A stretch of 42,256 bases of DNA from the IMG/VR virus record IMGVR_UViG_3300024520_000164, positions 1 through 42,256 of that record; one strand, 5' to 3'. Each line of letters begins with the position of its first letter. Positions within the stretch are counted from its first letter, which is position 1. This DNA is from a virus. This document shows positions 14,641-23,133 of this stretch, one piece after another. The translations under genes and the position numbers were made by a program. The notes under the pieces are model-generated. The model was not told the DNA's origin and did no database searches. It was given only the letters and a program-made list of their open reading frames with translations.

Positions 14641-15250
14641 CTATCTTGACATCCTCCGGGCTCAGCTCTTCCTCGGGCCCGTTCGTGTACTCCCCCGGGA
14701 ACGAGAGAGCACTGTCCTTCGCCGGCCAGGACTCGGGCTGCCCGCTGTAGAACGGCAGCTTCTTCCAGTCCTCGGCCAGGTTCTCGAGCCTCAGAACCGT
14801 TTGCAGCCTCTCTAAAGGCGCCAACTGCTCGACCTGGGGCTTTACGGCTGCGTAGCTCCGTTTCGTTGTGAGAGCCCACGAGATGAAGTTCTGGAGGGTG
14901 TTCTTGCCCGGTACCTTGCCCTCGAAACGCCTCCCGGGGCCCGTCATCGAGCGCCAGGCGGACACGATCCGGGTGTAGGGGTCGCGCACAACACTGAACT
15001 TGAAGTGCTTAGGGGTAGCGAACTCCTTAGGGACGATGTTAGGGTGGCCAGCAACGTACCGCGGGTGCTGGACAGCGGCGCCGATCTCCCTCTTCCACTG
15101 TTTTCCGTACTCCTGCCGGGGCACTATCCGGAGACCGACCTTGCACACAGCGCTGCCGCCGTAGAACGTGGTGAGGGCCCAGTGGACCGAGTGGGTGCCG
15201 CACTTCGCGTTCGAGATGAAGACGTAGGGGGGGTCGTGGCAGACGATCAT
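14582..15250 (-). CDS. Sulfotransferase, copy 2
   Basis: This 222-residue protein would transfer sulfate from PAPS. It has the 5'-phosphosulfate loop NAKCGTHS at residues 14-21 and the 3'-phosphate motif FSVVRDPYTRIVSAWRS with R89 and S97. The C-terminal part repeats the pattern of the neighbouring paralogue: NGPEE, LSPEDV and YARDFEAFGY. The ATG at 15250 overlaps the stop of copy 1 as ATGA, so both are made together. Cys17 stands in the loop where copy 1 has alanine. The acceptor is unknown. No PAPS-synthesis gene is seen, so PAPS must come from the host. Confidence 0.85.
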   Translation of the reverse strand: MIVCHDPPYVFISNAKCGTHSVHWALTTFYGGSAVCKVGLRIVPRQEYGKQWKREIGAAVQHPRYVAGHPNIVPKEFATPKHFKFSVVRDPYTRIVSAWRSMTGPGRRFEGKVPGKNTLQNFISWALTTKRSYAAVKPQVEQLAPLERLQTVLRLENLAEDWKKLPFYSGQPESWPAKDSALSFPGEYTNGPEEELSPEDVKIVNLVYARDFEAFGYPVREG

Positions 15251-15903
15251 GGGTCCTGCATCCTGTAGTCGAAAGCCTCGAAGTCGGCGGCGTAGAACTT
15301 GTTGACGAGGGCGACGTCGTCCGGGGAGAGCGTCTCCTCGGGACCGTTCGAGTACTGCCCGGGGAGGGTGAGAACGGACTCCCTGCCCGGCCACTTCTTC
15401 GGCCGCCCGTCCCAGAAGGGGAGGGAGCAGAACTCGGCGGCGAGGCTCTCGAGGTGCAGGATCGCGTCGTACTGAGAGACCGGTCGGAGTTGATCGACCT
15501 GGCGCCGCACCGCAGGGTGGTAGTGCTTGACCGCCGTCGCCCACTTGAGCCAGAGCGAGAGGTTCTCCGGGTTCGGGCACTGCTTGAGGATGTGTTTGCC
15601 GGGGAGCGTTGTCGAGCGCCAAGCCGAGACCGCTCGGGTGTAAGGGTCCCGGACCACGGAGAACTTGAAGTAGTCGCGGCACTCGGGGGGGATCTCGTGG
15701 GGGTGGTGGGGAACGCAGATAGGCCCGGACCCGTAGCGCTCGATCCAGAGCGGGTGCTTGTCCCGCTTCGGGGGCTCGTACTGTCCCGTCTTCCTGTTGT
15801 GCCAGAGGCCCCCGTAGAACCTGGACAGGACGTAGAACATGGTGTGCGTCCCGGCCTTGGGAACGCTAACGTACACGTAGCGGAGGTCGTGGTTTACGAG
15901 CAT
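15247..15903 (-). CDS. Sulfotransferase, copy 1
   Basis: The 218-residue protein shows the sulfotransferase signature: VPKAGTHT at residues 14-21 (5' loop) and FSVVRDPYTRAVSAWRS with R85 and S93 (3'-phosphate binding). Length fits a minimal phage or bacterial Sulfotransfer_2-type enzyme. It follows the tail fibre and two small coiled-coil genes in the late operon. A late, tail-adjacent position suggests the acceptor is a virion part or a host surface sugar rather than a replication product. It and its partner are clearly duplicated and then diverged in the middle region. Confidence 0.88.
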   Translation of the reverse strand: MLVNHDLRYVYVSVPKAGTHTMFYVLSRFYGGLWHNRKTGQYEPPKRDKHPLWIERYGSGPICVPHHPHEIPPECRDYFKFSVVRDPYTRAVSAWRSTTLPGKHILKQCPNPENLSLWLKWATAVKHYHPAVRRQVDQLRPVSQYDAILHLESLAAEFCSLPFWDGRPKKWPGRESVLTLPGQYSNGPEETLSPDDVALVNKFYAADFEAFDYRMQDP

Positions 15904-15909
15904 CCCGGA

Positions 15910-16092
15910 TCAGGAGCCTTCCTCTTGCGGGGGAGGCTCGACCTTCTGGGGTGGGGGCGGTCTCTTCTCGATCGTCTGGATCGCGTTGAGCACCGCCTGC
16001 TTCTGTTGTTGGATCCGCTCCTCGGTGCGGAGCAGGTCGAAGAACTGCGCCTTCAGTTTGGTGAGGTCGCTGCCGCCGTCGTTCTCGCTCAT
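15910..16092 (-). CDS. 60-residue coiled-coil protein with Pro-rich tail
   Basis: The ATG at 16092 follows an AAGGGG site. Residues 8-43 form a helix (LKAQFFDLLRTEERIQQQKQ), followed by a proline-rich tail (RPPPPQKVEPPPQEE). It lies between the fibre and the sulfotransferases and pairs with another small coiled-coil protein upstream. It could be a fibre assembly chaperone or a fibre-tip component; this is inferred from location. Confidence 0.6.
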   Translation of the reverse strand: MSENDGGSDLTKLKAQFFDLLRTEERIQQQKQAVLNAIQTIEKRPPPPQKVEPPPQEEGS

Positions 16093-16099
16093 GGTACCG

Positions 16100-16321
16100 T
16101 TACCCCTTCGCAATGAGATCGCTGTCCTTGCCCTCGTGGGCGTCCAGCGCTTCCTGTACTCCGAAGAGAGCATTGACGATGCTCGCGTGCCTTGCCTCGA
16201 GCGCGCCGAGCACTGCACGCTTGGCGTCGATCTCGCTGCGCAGGGTCTCGCAGGACGCGATCACCTTGAACTCCTCGGCTTCCAGGTCCGTCTTACGGGT
16301 TTCGATGTCTGTGACCGGCAT
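16100..16321 (-). CDS. 73-residue coiled-coil protein
   Basis: The whole protein is a charged helix (TDLEAEEFKVIASCETLRS in the first half, ALEARHASIVNALFGV in the second). A GGGAGAG site precedes the ATG. It directly follows the fibre gene in the same operon, so it may help fibre trimerisation. No domain name can be given. Confidence 0.6.
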   Translation of the reverse strand: MPVTDIETRKTDLEAEEFKVIASCETLRSEIDAKRAVLGALEARHASIVNALFGVQEALDAHEGKDSDLIAKG

Positions 16322-16331
16322 TGTTCTCTCC

Positions 16332-17534
16332 CTATGTGTGGGTGTAGGTAGCGACCCAGACCGCTGCGCCGCCGATGTCCATCAGTGCCATGTTGTGGTG
16401 CCGCCAACCGTCCGAGTAGTCGGGCCCGGGCACCTGGCCCCCGGTGCTTTCTTCTGCGTTGCCTTGCGTAGTGAGGTTCTTCGACAGATCGGTGTCCGTG
16501 GTCCCGTCGAGGCGAATGAAGGGCTGGTCCTCGTCGTCCTGTTGGAGACGCAGGGCGGGGATTCCGTCTGCGGTGCCCATGTCAATGTGCAGCCGGGCTG
16601 CGGCAGAGGTAGCGGCGATGCCCATCCCTACCCTGCCGTTGTCCAGGTCCATCGTCAGGATGTTGAGCTCGTGGTTCGTCAGGTCGTCGTTCTGGGACAG
16701 GAACTGCGCAAAGTCATTGTTGACAAAGAGCCCGAGAATCTTCGTGTCGGCGGACCCGCCGGTGTCGATCAGGTACAGACCGGCGCCGTCGCCCTCTGTG
16801 ATGTTGCGGGCGATGTTGGCGGTCAGGATGTGGACGCCGTCTCCTGTATAATCGGCCGTTCCCCCGGCGACGTTCTCGAGCGGGGCCGAGGTGCCGAGGC
16901 CGGCGCTGTCCCCGGAGAACGACCACAGGTTCGTCGACCACGAGGACCAGGCCCCGTTGTCGTAGGCGTACATCAGGTCCTCGTCGTCGACCAGGACAAG
17001 GAAGCCGTCCGCGGGCTCGGAGAAGTCCCAGGCTACAGTGGCCGCGTTCCAGACTGCGAGGTAGTCCTCGTACCCGAACCAGAGGTCCCCCGAGGCAACG
17101 GAGGCGGTGACGAGGTACTGGTCCCCGTCCGAGAGACCGGTGCCGGGGGCGGCGTTCGTGCGGTCGATCACCATCCCCATCCACGTCGTGCCTTGGGCGA
17201 GAGCGTTGTCGATCAGACGCATCGCTCGGGAGTAGATGTCAGCGAACCGCAGGTCGCCCTGGTTGACGAGCGGGAGACCGTAGGCGGCGGTGAAGTCGCG
17301 GAAGACGATCCAGGTGGTCTCGTTCGTTCTCGTGGTCGGGTAGTTGGCAGTCAGCGTCATCGCGGTGTCGGAAGCGACGGCGTCGATTGTGTAGGAGACC
17401 GTGTCGTCTCCGATGAGGATCTCGTCGCCGGCTGAGACGTTCGCAAGCCAGGAGGTGTCGGTGCCGGTGAGCGTGTTCGCTCCCGCTGTGGTGGAGATCG
17501 TGCCCCCGTCTGTGGTCGATGTGTACTGTGCCAT
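16332..17534 (-). CDS. Tail fibre / receptor-binding protein with DUF2793-like domain
   Basis: The 400-residue protein has a Thr/Ser/Gly-rich N-terminus (residues 1-80), a DUF2793-like middle (about 110-200, with SDGDQYLVT, VWNAATVAWDFSEPADGFL and LMYAYDNGAW) and a beta-rich C-terminal shaft and tip (about 210-400). DUF2793 proteins are phage tail fibre or minor tail proteins. It is encoded next to the tail tip protein and just before the sulfotransferases. It is the best candidate for the receptor-binding fibre. Confidence 0.75.
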   Translation of the reverse strand: MAQYTSTTDGGTISTTAGANTLTGTDTSWLANVSAGDEILIGDDTVSYTIDAVASDTAMTLTANYPTTRTNETTWIVFRDFTAAYGLPLVNQGDLRFADIYSRAMRLIDNALAQGTTWMGMVIDRTNAAPGTGLSDGDQYLVTASVASGDLWFGYEDYLAVWNAATVAWDFSEPADGFLVLVDDEDLMYAYDNGAWSSWSTNLWSFSGDSAGLGTSAPLENVAGGTADYTGDGVHILTANIARNITEGDGAGLYLIDTGGSADTKILGLFVNNDFAQFLSQNDDLTNHELNILTMDLDNGRVGMGIAATSAAARLHIDMGTADGIPALRLQQDDEDQPFIRLDGTTDTDLSKNLTTQGNAEESTGGQVPGPDYSDGWRHHNMALMDIGGAAVWVATYTHT

Positions 17535-17543
17535 GATTCCCTC

Positions 17544-20500
17544 CTACGGGGTAACGATTTCCCGCTCCGAAGACCAGTTGCTGCCAGCGGTGCCGAAAGA
17601 GTCGATGGCAGCCGACCTCACGTACCATGTACCAGAAGTGAGCCCGTCTTGGTAGTGACTTATCTCACGACCGCCGAAGTCGACCCTGGGGCTGGACCAG
17701 TCCTCGGTGCTGAGCCTACGCTGGATTACGTAGTACTCGAAGTCGATCGGCTTCGGGCTCAGGTCGTTCCAGTTGGCGTTGTAGGTCGTGGCTGTGTTCA
17801 AGATTACGTACTGCGGCAGGGCTGCGGGCGCGTCGTTGGTCACATACAGAGAAGCGTAGTTCTCCGAGACTTGGTTGAACTTGTCGTAGGCCCAGACCGC
17901 GATCGTGAACGCTCTAATCGGTACTCCCTCGTTGTCGATCGCGTTCTTGTCGAACGTGTACAGGTACCGGTTCTCGGCAACGAACTCGGTGCGGCGGAGA
18001 GCGCCTGTATTGTCCCAGATCTGGACGATGTAGCCTTGGAAGTAGCTGCTGCGGACGCCTGCCCCGGCGCCGGTCTCCTCTTCGCCGGCGGGCGGATCCT
18101 CGTCCAGGGCCCCGACCTCCCGCCAGGAGAACTCGACGTGCTTGCCTACGAAGGTCTGGTCGTTGCCCTGCCCCGAGATCTCAAGCCCCTTCACGTCCTC
18201 GGGCTTGGTCGGGAAAGCGACGACGACGCTGGTGGTGGGCGCGTTGGAGAGATCGGGCTTGATCCCCTGCGCTGTCGAGGAGAGCGCCCGGAGGTAGATC
18301 CGCTCTCCCGGCACCATGTTGCGGAGGATGTGCGTGTTCCCTGTAACGGAGAGCTCGTACTTCCAGGTCTCGTTGTCGGTGCTGGTGAAGATGTCGACGT
18401 GGTTGTGCCAGCCGTAGCCGACCTCGGCGTCTGGGACATCCCAGGAGAGGTAGACGGCGGCGACGTAACCAGGACCGGAGAACGCTGTGAGGCTCTCTAC
18501 ATGCTTCGGGGGCCGGTTGGGGGTTGGGAGGCCTGAGTACTCCTCGACAGGCAGTACGGACCCCGAGAGGTCGTACACGGCAGCGCTGTACTCCGTCGCG
18601 GAGATCTGAACCTCGGTGTCGCTGGTCCTCTCCATCTCCATGACGCGGAACGGTTTCTTCTCGACGTTCGTGTACCCGATCGAGAAGACGTCGAACGCGA
18701 CCGGTTCTACGGACCAGGGTGCGGCGATGTTGATCGCGGTGCCAGCGGCGATATCGCCCGTGTCGGTGATGGTAGCTTCTTCCAGCGCATCGTCGGCTGT
18801 CTGGCGCACGAGGATCTTGTAGGTGCGCCCGGAGACCAGGGGCAGGGAGACGGGCTCTTTGAGGGTGACGGTCTGGGCGGCGCCCGCCTTCACGCGCCCG
18901 CTGGCGATGCCCCAGATCGGCAGGTCGTGCGCAACGTAGATCACGTCTCCCGGTACGCAGGTAACGGCGTCGATGCCCGCCTTGAAGCTGACGACCTTCG
19001 TCGAGAGCCTCTGCTTCTGCAGCGACTGGATCCCCACCCGGATCGCTTCCGACAACCTGTGTACGCCAAGCAGGAACGAAGTGTCCTTCCGGATCGGGTC
19101 CCCATTCGAGTAAGCGGTCGCGTCCCGGATCATTGCAGTGTTGCGCTGGTAGTAGTTCGCGTCGTCGGCGAACTGGATCTCGAGAGTGTTGGTGGAGTCT
19201 CCCGTCGCGACGTACTCGATCTGGAGCGAGTTCTCTACAACGTTCCCCATCGTGAAGAGCTGGGTGGCGGTGGTCGCCTTATCGAAGACGAACTGGATTG
19301 TGTTATTCCTCCAGACAGCCCAGGCGTTGATGGAAGCGCAGACGTTGGCGACGACGTCCAGGGCCGGGGTGAAGGCATCGAGAACGAAGCCGAAAACGTG
19401 GCGGGTCTCGGTGTCGCCCGCGCCCCCCTCGATGAACTCGGCCGCGTCACAGTAAGCGGCTGCGGTCGCGTAGTCCGCGAGCGGCATATGCTCGGCGGAG
19501 ATGTACTGCCCAGCGCCGTAACGGGTGTTGAGGAACAGCTCCCGTAGACAGTAGATCGCGTTCTCGGAGAAGATGTCGGGGTTGCCTGCGGTCTCGACTT
19601 TGCGTCCCTCGACCGCGACCGTGATATTGGGGAGGGACCCGGAGAGCTGGCTGGTCGCGAGGACTTTGAGCCCGAGGAGCGCGGTGAACGGGTAGACGTG
19701 CTTGTCGTAGCGAACCTCGTCCCAGGCGTAGAGGAAACAGTCCTTGACCCAGACCTTGTTGTTGTCGGTGCGCGCTTCGCCCCCGTACATCTCGATCTTG
19801 ACCTCGTAGCGCCCGGGGGTCAGGTTCGAGATCGTGTACGACCTCCGGATAGCCGACATCGAGAGGGCCGGGCCCATCATGAAGTCCTGCCCGACGTTGT
19901 AAGAGCCCCCGACCACGCGCCAGTAGATCTTCATCGGGATGAAGGTGCTGTGGATCCCGCTCTTGTTCGTCTTGTACATCGAGGGGCACTTGAAGTGGAG
20001 AACGATCTCCTCGACATCGTCGCCGGTCGTCGTGCGCTCGTAGCCCTCTGGGTACTCGTCATTGTTGGGGTTGCCGACCCAGTCGAGCTGAATCGTGTCG
20101 CCGAACGAGAGGAGGTCGTGGATGTCGGTGAAGCCCGGGACCACAGCTTGGCTCTCGTTACCGAGGCGGATGAAGATGTCGATGTCGTCGTAGTTGTCGA
20201 CCGGGTTGCCGTCGACGAGGATCTTGTCGGCGATCGCGTCCTTGTCCCCGGCATCGGTGTCGGCGGTGATCCCGGCGATGCTCTGCAGGGGTCCTTCGCC
20301 AAGACCGATGAGTATGTTGAGGAAGTTGTCGTTCTCGTTGGACTCGATGTACGTGTTGAGGTAGTTGCCCCCCATCCGCACAGTGCCGTACGGGACCGCG
20401 ACGGGAACATCGACGTCCATCGTGTTCTGGACCCCGTCCCAGCCATAGGTCGGAGAGGAGTCGGCGCCGCCTTCTTGGCTGCCTGTAGAGGGGGACTTGG

Positions 20501-20861
20501 CGGTGAGGAGCATGATCCCCTGCGTGAGGAGCGAGGCCACTGCGAGGTAAGGAGCCGCGGCCACGATAGCGGCGCCGACGGCCTTCAGCCCTACCATGAC
20601 CATTCCGCCGATGACCGCCCACTCGATGCCCTCGATTACAGGCAGCACAGTGATCTCGTGTCCGTCCTCGACGTAGAAGGTCTCCCACTCGTCCTCGGGA
20701 ACCTTGCCTTGACGGCTACTCACCACGACGGCGAACTGCCCGTTGAGGTACCTTGCCGGAACGTAGTCCGAGATCCGGGAGCCTTGCCGCACGAACTCCT
20801 GCTGAAACGTCTCCTCTTCCCGGTTGCCGAAAGGGTTCTTGATGACGTGGACGGAGATCAT
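17544..20861 (-). CDS. Tail tip protein J-like (central host-specificity protein)
   Basis: At 1105 residues this is the large tail tip protein that closes the tail and carries the fibre. It has a hydrophobic segment near residues 85-115, as lambda-type J relatives often do, then the conserved J core (about 150-700, with IGLGEGPLQSIAG, ILVDGNPV and GDVIYVAHDLP) and fibronectin type III-like repeats towards the C-terminus (about 770-1105, including SLTAFSGPGYVAAVYLSWD). Its start overlaps the NlpC/P60 gene as ATGA, giving the lambda order M, L, K, J without a separate I. Confidence 0.85.
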   Translation of the reverse strand: MISVHVIKNPFGNREEETFQQEFVRQGSRISDYVPARYLNGQFAVVVSSRQGKVPEDEWETFYVEDGHEITVLPVIEGIEWAVIGGMVMVGLKAVGAAIVAAAPYLAVASLLTQGIMLLTAKSPSTGSQEGGADSSPTYGWDGVQNTMDVDVPVAVPYGTVRMGGNYLNTYIESNENDNFLNILIGLGEGPLQSIAGITADTDAGDKDAIADKILVDGNPVDNYDDIDIFIRLGNESQAVVPGFTDIHDLLSFGDTIQLDWVGNPNNDEYPEGYERTTTGDDVEEIVLHFKCPSMYKTNKSGIHSTFIPMKIYWRVVGGSYNVGQDFMMGPALSMSAIRRSYTISNLTPGRYEVKIEMYGGEARTDNNKVWVKDCFLYAWDEVRYDKHVYPFTALLGLKVLATSQLSGSLPNITVAVEGRKVETAGNPDIFSENAIYCLRELFLNTRYGAGQYISAEHMPLADYATAAAYCDAAEFIEGGAGDTETRHVFGFVLDAFTPALDVVANVCASINAWAVWRNNTIQFVFDKATTATQLFTMGNVVENSLQIEYVATGDSTNTLEIQFADDANYYQRNTAMIRDATAYSNGDPIRKDTSFLLGVHRLSEAIRVGIQSLQKQRLSTKVVSFKAGIDAVTCVPGDVIYVAHDLPIWGIASGRVKAGAAQTVTLKEPVSLPLVSGRTYKILVRQTADDALEEATITDTGDIAAGTAINIAAPWSVEPVAFDVFSIGYTNVEKKPFRVMEMERTSDTEVQISATEYSAAVYDLSGSVLPVEEYSGLPTPNRPPKHVESLTAFSGPGYVAAVYLSWDVPDAEVGYGWHNHVDIFTSTDNETWKYELSVTGNTHILRNMVPGERIYLRALSSTAQGIKPDLSNAPTTSVVVAFPTKPEDVKGLEISGQGNDQTFVGKHVEFSWREVGALDEDPPAGEEETGAGAGVRSSYFQGYIVQIWDNTGALRRTEFVAENRYLYTFDKNAIDNEGVPIRAFTIAVWAYDKFNQVSENYASLYVTNDAPAALPQYVILNTATTYNANWNDLSPKPIDFEYYVIQRRLSTEDWSSPRVDFGGREISHYQDGLTSGTWYVRSAAIDSFGTAGSNWSSEREIVTP

Positions 20862-21259
20862 ACCATCACCCCTTCGACCCAGTAGTACCCAATCAGCTTG
20901 GACTGGTAGCGGGCTTCCCCGACGTGGGACGCCGCCACGCCCATCTTGCAGGTCGCGTGCAGGAACAGGTCATCTTCCAGCATCACACCGAGGTGGTCCG
21001 GAACGCTATCTCTGCCGAAAAGGACAACGCATCCCGGCACTGGGGCCGGAATCTTTTTCGTCATCTCGGAGAGAAGGTCGAGCGCGATGCCGGGATTCTC
21101 CTGCGCCTCCTCAAGAGAGTACGGGAAGTCGGGGATCGCCGCCCCGAGCTTGTGAAGCACGCGCATCACGAGCCCGTAGCAGTCGATGCTTTCCCCCCGC
21201 CCCTCCGACTCCCAGGGAGTCCCGAGCATGTCCTCGGCGATCTGTGTCAGCTTGCTCAT
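20858..21259 (-). CDS. NlpC/P60-type cysteine peptidase, tail tip (lambda K-like)
   Basis: This 133-residue protein has a catalytic Cys27 in SIDCYGLVM, His89 in PDHLGVML and His101 as third residue, the pattern of NlpC/P60 endopeptidases. In lambda-like phages this domain sits in gpK and helps cross the cell wall or assemble the tip. The ATG at 21259 overlaps the upstream stop as ATGA, and the stop overlaps the J start the same way. It lacks the N-terminal Mov34-type domain of lambda gpK. Confidence 0.85.
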   Translation of the reverse strand: MSKLTQIAEDMLGTPWESEGRGESIDCYGLVMRVLHKLGAAIPDFPYSLEEAQENPGIALDLLSEMTKKIPAPVPGCVVLFGRDSVPDHLGVMLEDDLFLHATCKMGVAASHVGEARYQSKLIGYYWVEGVMV

Positions 21260-22785
21260 GAGATCGCCAAGTTCCTGAACGGCACCGAGGGGAAGCCCCC
21301 GAAGCGTTCCGAGTTCTGGTGCGCCTTGCAGTTGCGCAGTGTGTGATCGCACGCGTCGGCGGTAGAGAAGAACGCGTTACGGAAGTAGACGGCGAGGGGC
21401 GCGCTCCCGTACTGGTACCAGCGGATCCGGGAGACGGCTCTGATGTCGAAAGTCCCGACCTCGGTGAAATCGCTGAGCGCGATCTGGAACGTCTGCCAGG
21501 ACGCGGTGATCGTCGTCCCGACAGCGCCGTAGCCTCCGGTGACCCCCATGTTGTCCCCGAGAGCGGAGATGTAGATCTCGTTCGTGTCGGGGACGTCGCT
21601 GCCGATCTCGAGTTGGCTGAACTCGCCCGAGGCCTCGGACATGTCGAGGGGATCGGAGACGCGCAGGTCGATGAAGAGGTACTGGTCTCCGGCCGTGATG
21701 TCGAGACCGCGGCAGTCCACCGCTCTGTCGAAGTAGCGCTCCGCGATCGAGAGGTCCGTTGCTCCCCAGCGCACCATCGCGTTGCGCCAATGGATCGAGC
21801 AGGGCGCGGACTGGAAGTTGTACCAGGAGACGCGCTTCATCGCTGAGACAGTCGGGGCAGGCGCCGTGGCCGAGAAGGCGCTGAGCGGGATCTCCATCGT
21901 CTGCCAGGCGGTGGTGACCGACTTGCCGCTGAGTTCATCGCCGGAGAGGCCGGTGAGATCGGAGTAGTACCACTCGTTCGTGTCTGCGGAGGCCGAGGAC
22001 GAGAGCTCGAGCTGTCCATTGGAGGTCAGCCTCGCTGGGTCCGAACACTTGAGGTCGATCACGAGAACCCCGTCCCCGACCCCGAGACCCGTACAGTCTA
22101 CCGCGTCGAAGACTTTCTCGGCCCGATCGGTCTGGACTTGGTTCGCCTGCCGGTCCTGCTGCACGCCATAGAGAGCGACGTCGCCCCCGGTGACGACGAC
22201 GTCCTCGGCCATCAGGCGCTGCTTCGCGGCCTCGAAACCGGACGGGGCCACGTACGCCCCTCCCGACCCGGTGGCGGTCCAGCAGCCGTAGCCCTTATAG
22301 GTCCACTGACAGTGGTTCCGTGCATAGCGTCGGAGCGGTAGGCGGACCTTGAGAATGTCGAGTTTGGACGAGAGACGGAACACGGCAGCGGCGTCGGTCA
22401 CCGTCACCGACTTCACGTAGAACGTGTCCTCGATGTACGCAGCCGCGTCGGCGAGAAGATCCGAGAAGACCTGCTTGATGACGACCTTCCTGTTGCGGAG
22501 GCCGTCGCTGGACTCCAGATAAGACTGGATGTACCGGGTGACGTTGGCGACCGTGACCTCGACCACATCGACCTTGCCGTCGGAGGAGCTCTCGAGGCCG
22601 CTGTGTGTGACAGGGAAGGCTTGGTAAAGGTCCCCGCCCGAGGCTGGGTAAACAACGTCCACGTCCCACTCCGCGAGCAGGAGGTCGTTGGCGGGGTTGC
22701 CGTCGGTGTCGATCCGGTAGAGCCAGATCGGCGCATTGACCTCCAGGTTCTTCTCGGCGATGAAGGGGTCGGTTCCGCGGGGCAT
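21256..22785 (-). CDS. Lambda gpL-like iron-sulfur tail tip protein with inserted tandem beta-sandwich modules
   Basis: The 509-residue protein is a gpL relative at its ends. C159 and C168 (CQWTYKGYGC, C-x8-C) and C479 and C486 (CDHTLRNC, C-x6-C) keep the two cysteine spacings of lambda gpL, which bind a [4Fe-4S] cluster, and the C-terminus has the usual RFGGFP. In lambda the pairs are about 22 residues apart; here 310 residues separate them. The insert holds two similar modules (about 225-340 and 350-475), each with D-C-x-G-L, VIDL or FIDL, TNE, a WQT and a W-x-x-I/L-YF-RNA stretch, like carbohydrate-binding beta-sandwiches. The ATG at 22785 shares a base with the upstream stop. Confidence 0.8.
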   Translation of the reverse strand: MPRGTDPFIAEKNLEVNAPIWLYRIDTDGNPANDLLLAEWDVDVVYPASGGDLYQAFPVTHSGLESSSDGKVDVVEVTVANVTRYIQSYLESSDGLRNRKVVIKQVFSDLLADAAAYIEDTFYVKSVTVTDAAAVFRLSSKLDILKVRLPLRRYARNHCQWTYKGYGCWTATGSGGAYVAPSGFEAAKQRLMAEDVVVTGGDVALYGVQQDRQANQVQTDRAEKVFDAVDCTGLGVGDGVLVIDLKCSDPARLTSNGQLELSSSASADTNEWYYSDLTGLSGDELSGKSVTTAWQTMEIPLSAFSATAPAPTVSAMKRVSWYNFQSAPCSIHWRNAMVRWGATDLSIAERYFDRAVDCRGLDITAGDQYLFIDLRVSDPLDMSEASGEFSQLEIGSDVPDTNEIYISALGDNMGVTGGYGAVGTTITASWQTFQIALSDFTEVGTFDIRAVSRIRWYQYGSAPLAVYFRNAFFSTADACDHTLRNCKAHQNSERFGGFPSVPFRNLAIS

Positions 22786-23132
22786 TAGCTCAGACCGTCC
22801 TCGTTGCAGGTAACGCACTCGAATTCGGCGAAGAAGTGGCCGAGGGCTGCGGTCTCCCGGTACGAGCCCTGCTCCATGCGCACGGAGACTATCGCGTCGT
22901 CGGTCTCGTCGGTGATGTCGAACTTCTCGAGGGACCCGGTGCGGGCATCGAAGAACGCTCTCCAGTTGGCGAGGCCGGCCGCGTTCAGGGCAGGGCTCTT
23001 GATCCGGTACCGGGCGACCACCCGGGACGCTTTCTGGCGCCGCTGCTCCATCTGGTTCTCGAACGTGGTGACGAGGTTCGGGTACGAGCGGGTGACTTCC
23101 GAGGATCCGATGTCAAGGGTGAAGGTTGCCAT
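22785..23132 (-). CDS. Minor tail protein M-like
   Basis: The 115-residue protein resembles lambda gpM in length, position and ending: a beta-rich start, QMEQRR near residue 27, a WRAFFDARTGSLEKFD middle and a final FFAEFECV similar to the FSAEFEQV of gpM. It connects the tape measure end to the tail tip. It lies directly before the gpL-like gene, as in lambda. Confidence 0.7.
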   Translation of the reverse strand: MATFTLDIGSSEVTRSYPNLVTTFENQMEQRRQKASRVVARYRIKSPALNAAGLANWRAFFDARTGSLEKFDITDETDDAIVSVRMEQGSYRETAALGHFFAEFECVTCNEDGLS

Positions 23133-23133
23133 G

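Noticed and set aside
16113-17435. Rightward 440-codon open frame opposite the tail fibre
   Set aside because: Shadow frame; the leftward frame has fibre features and a ribosome binding site.
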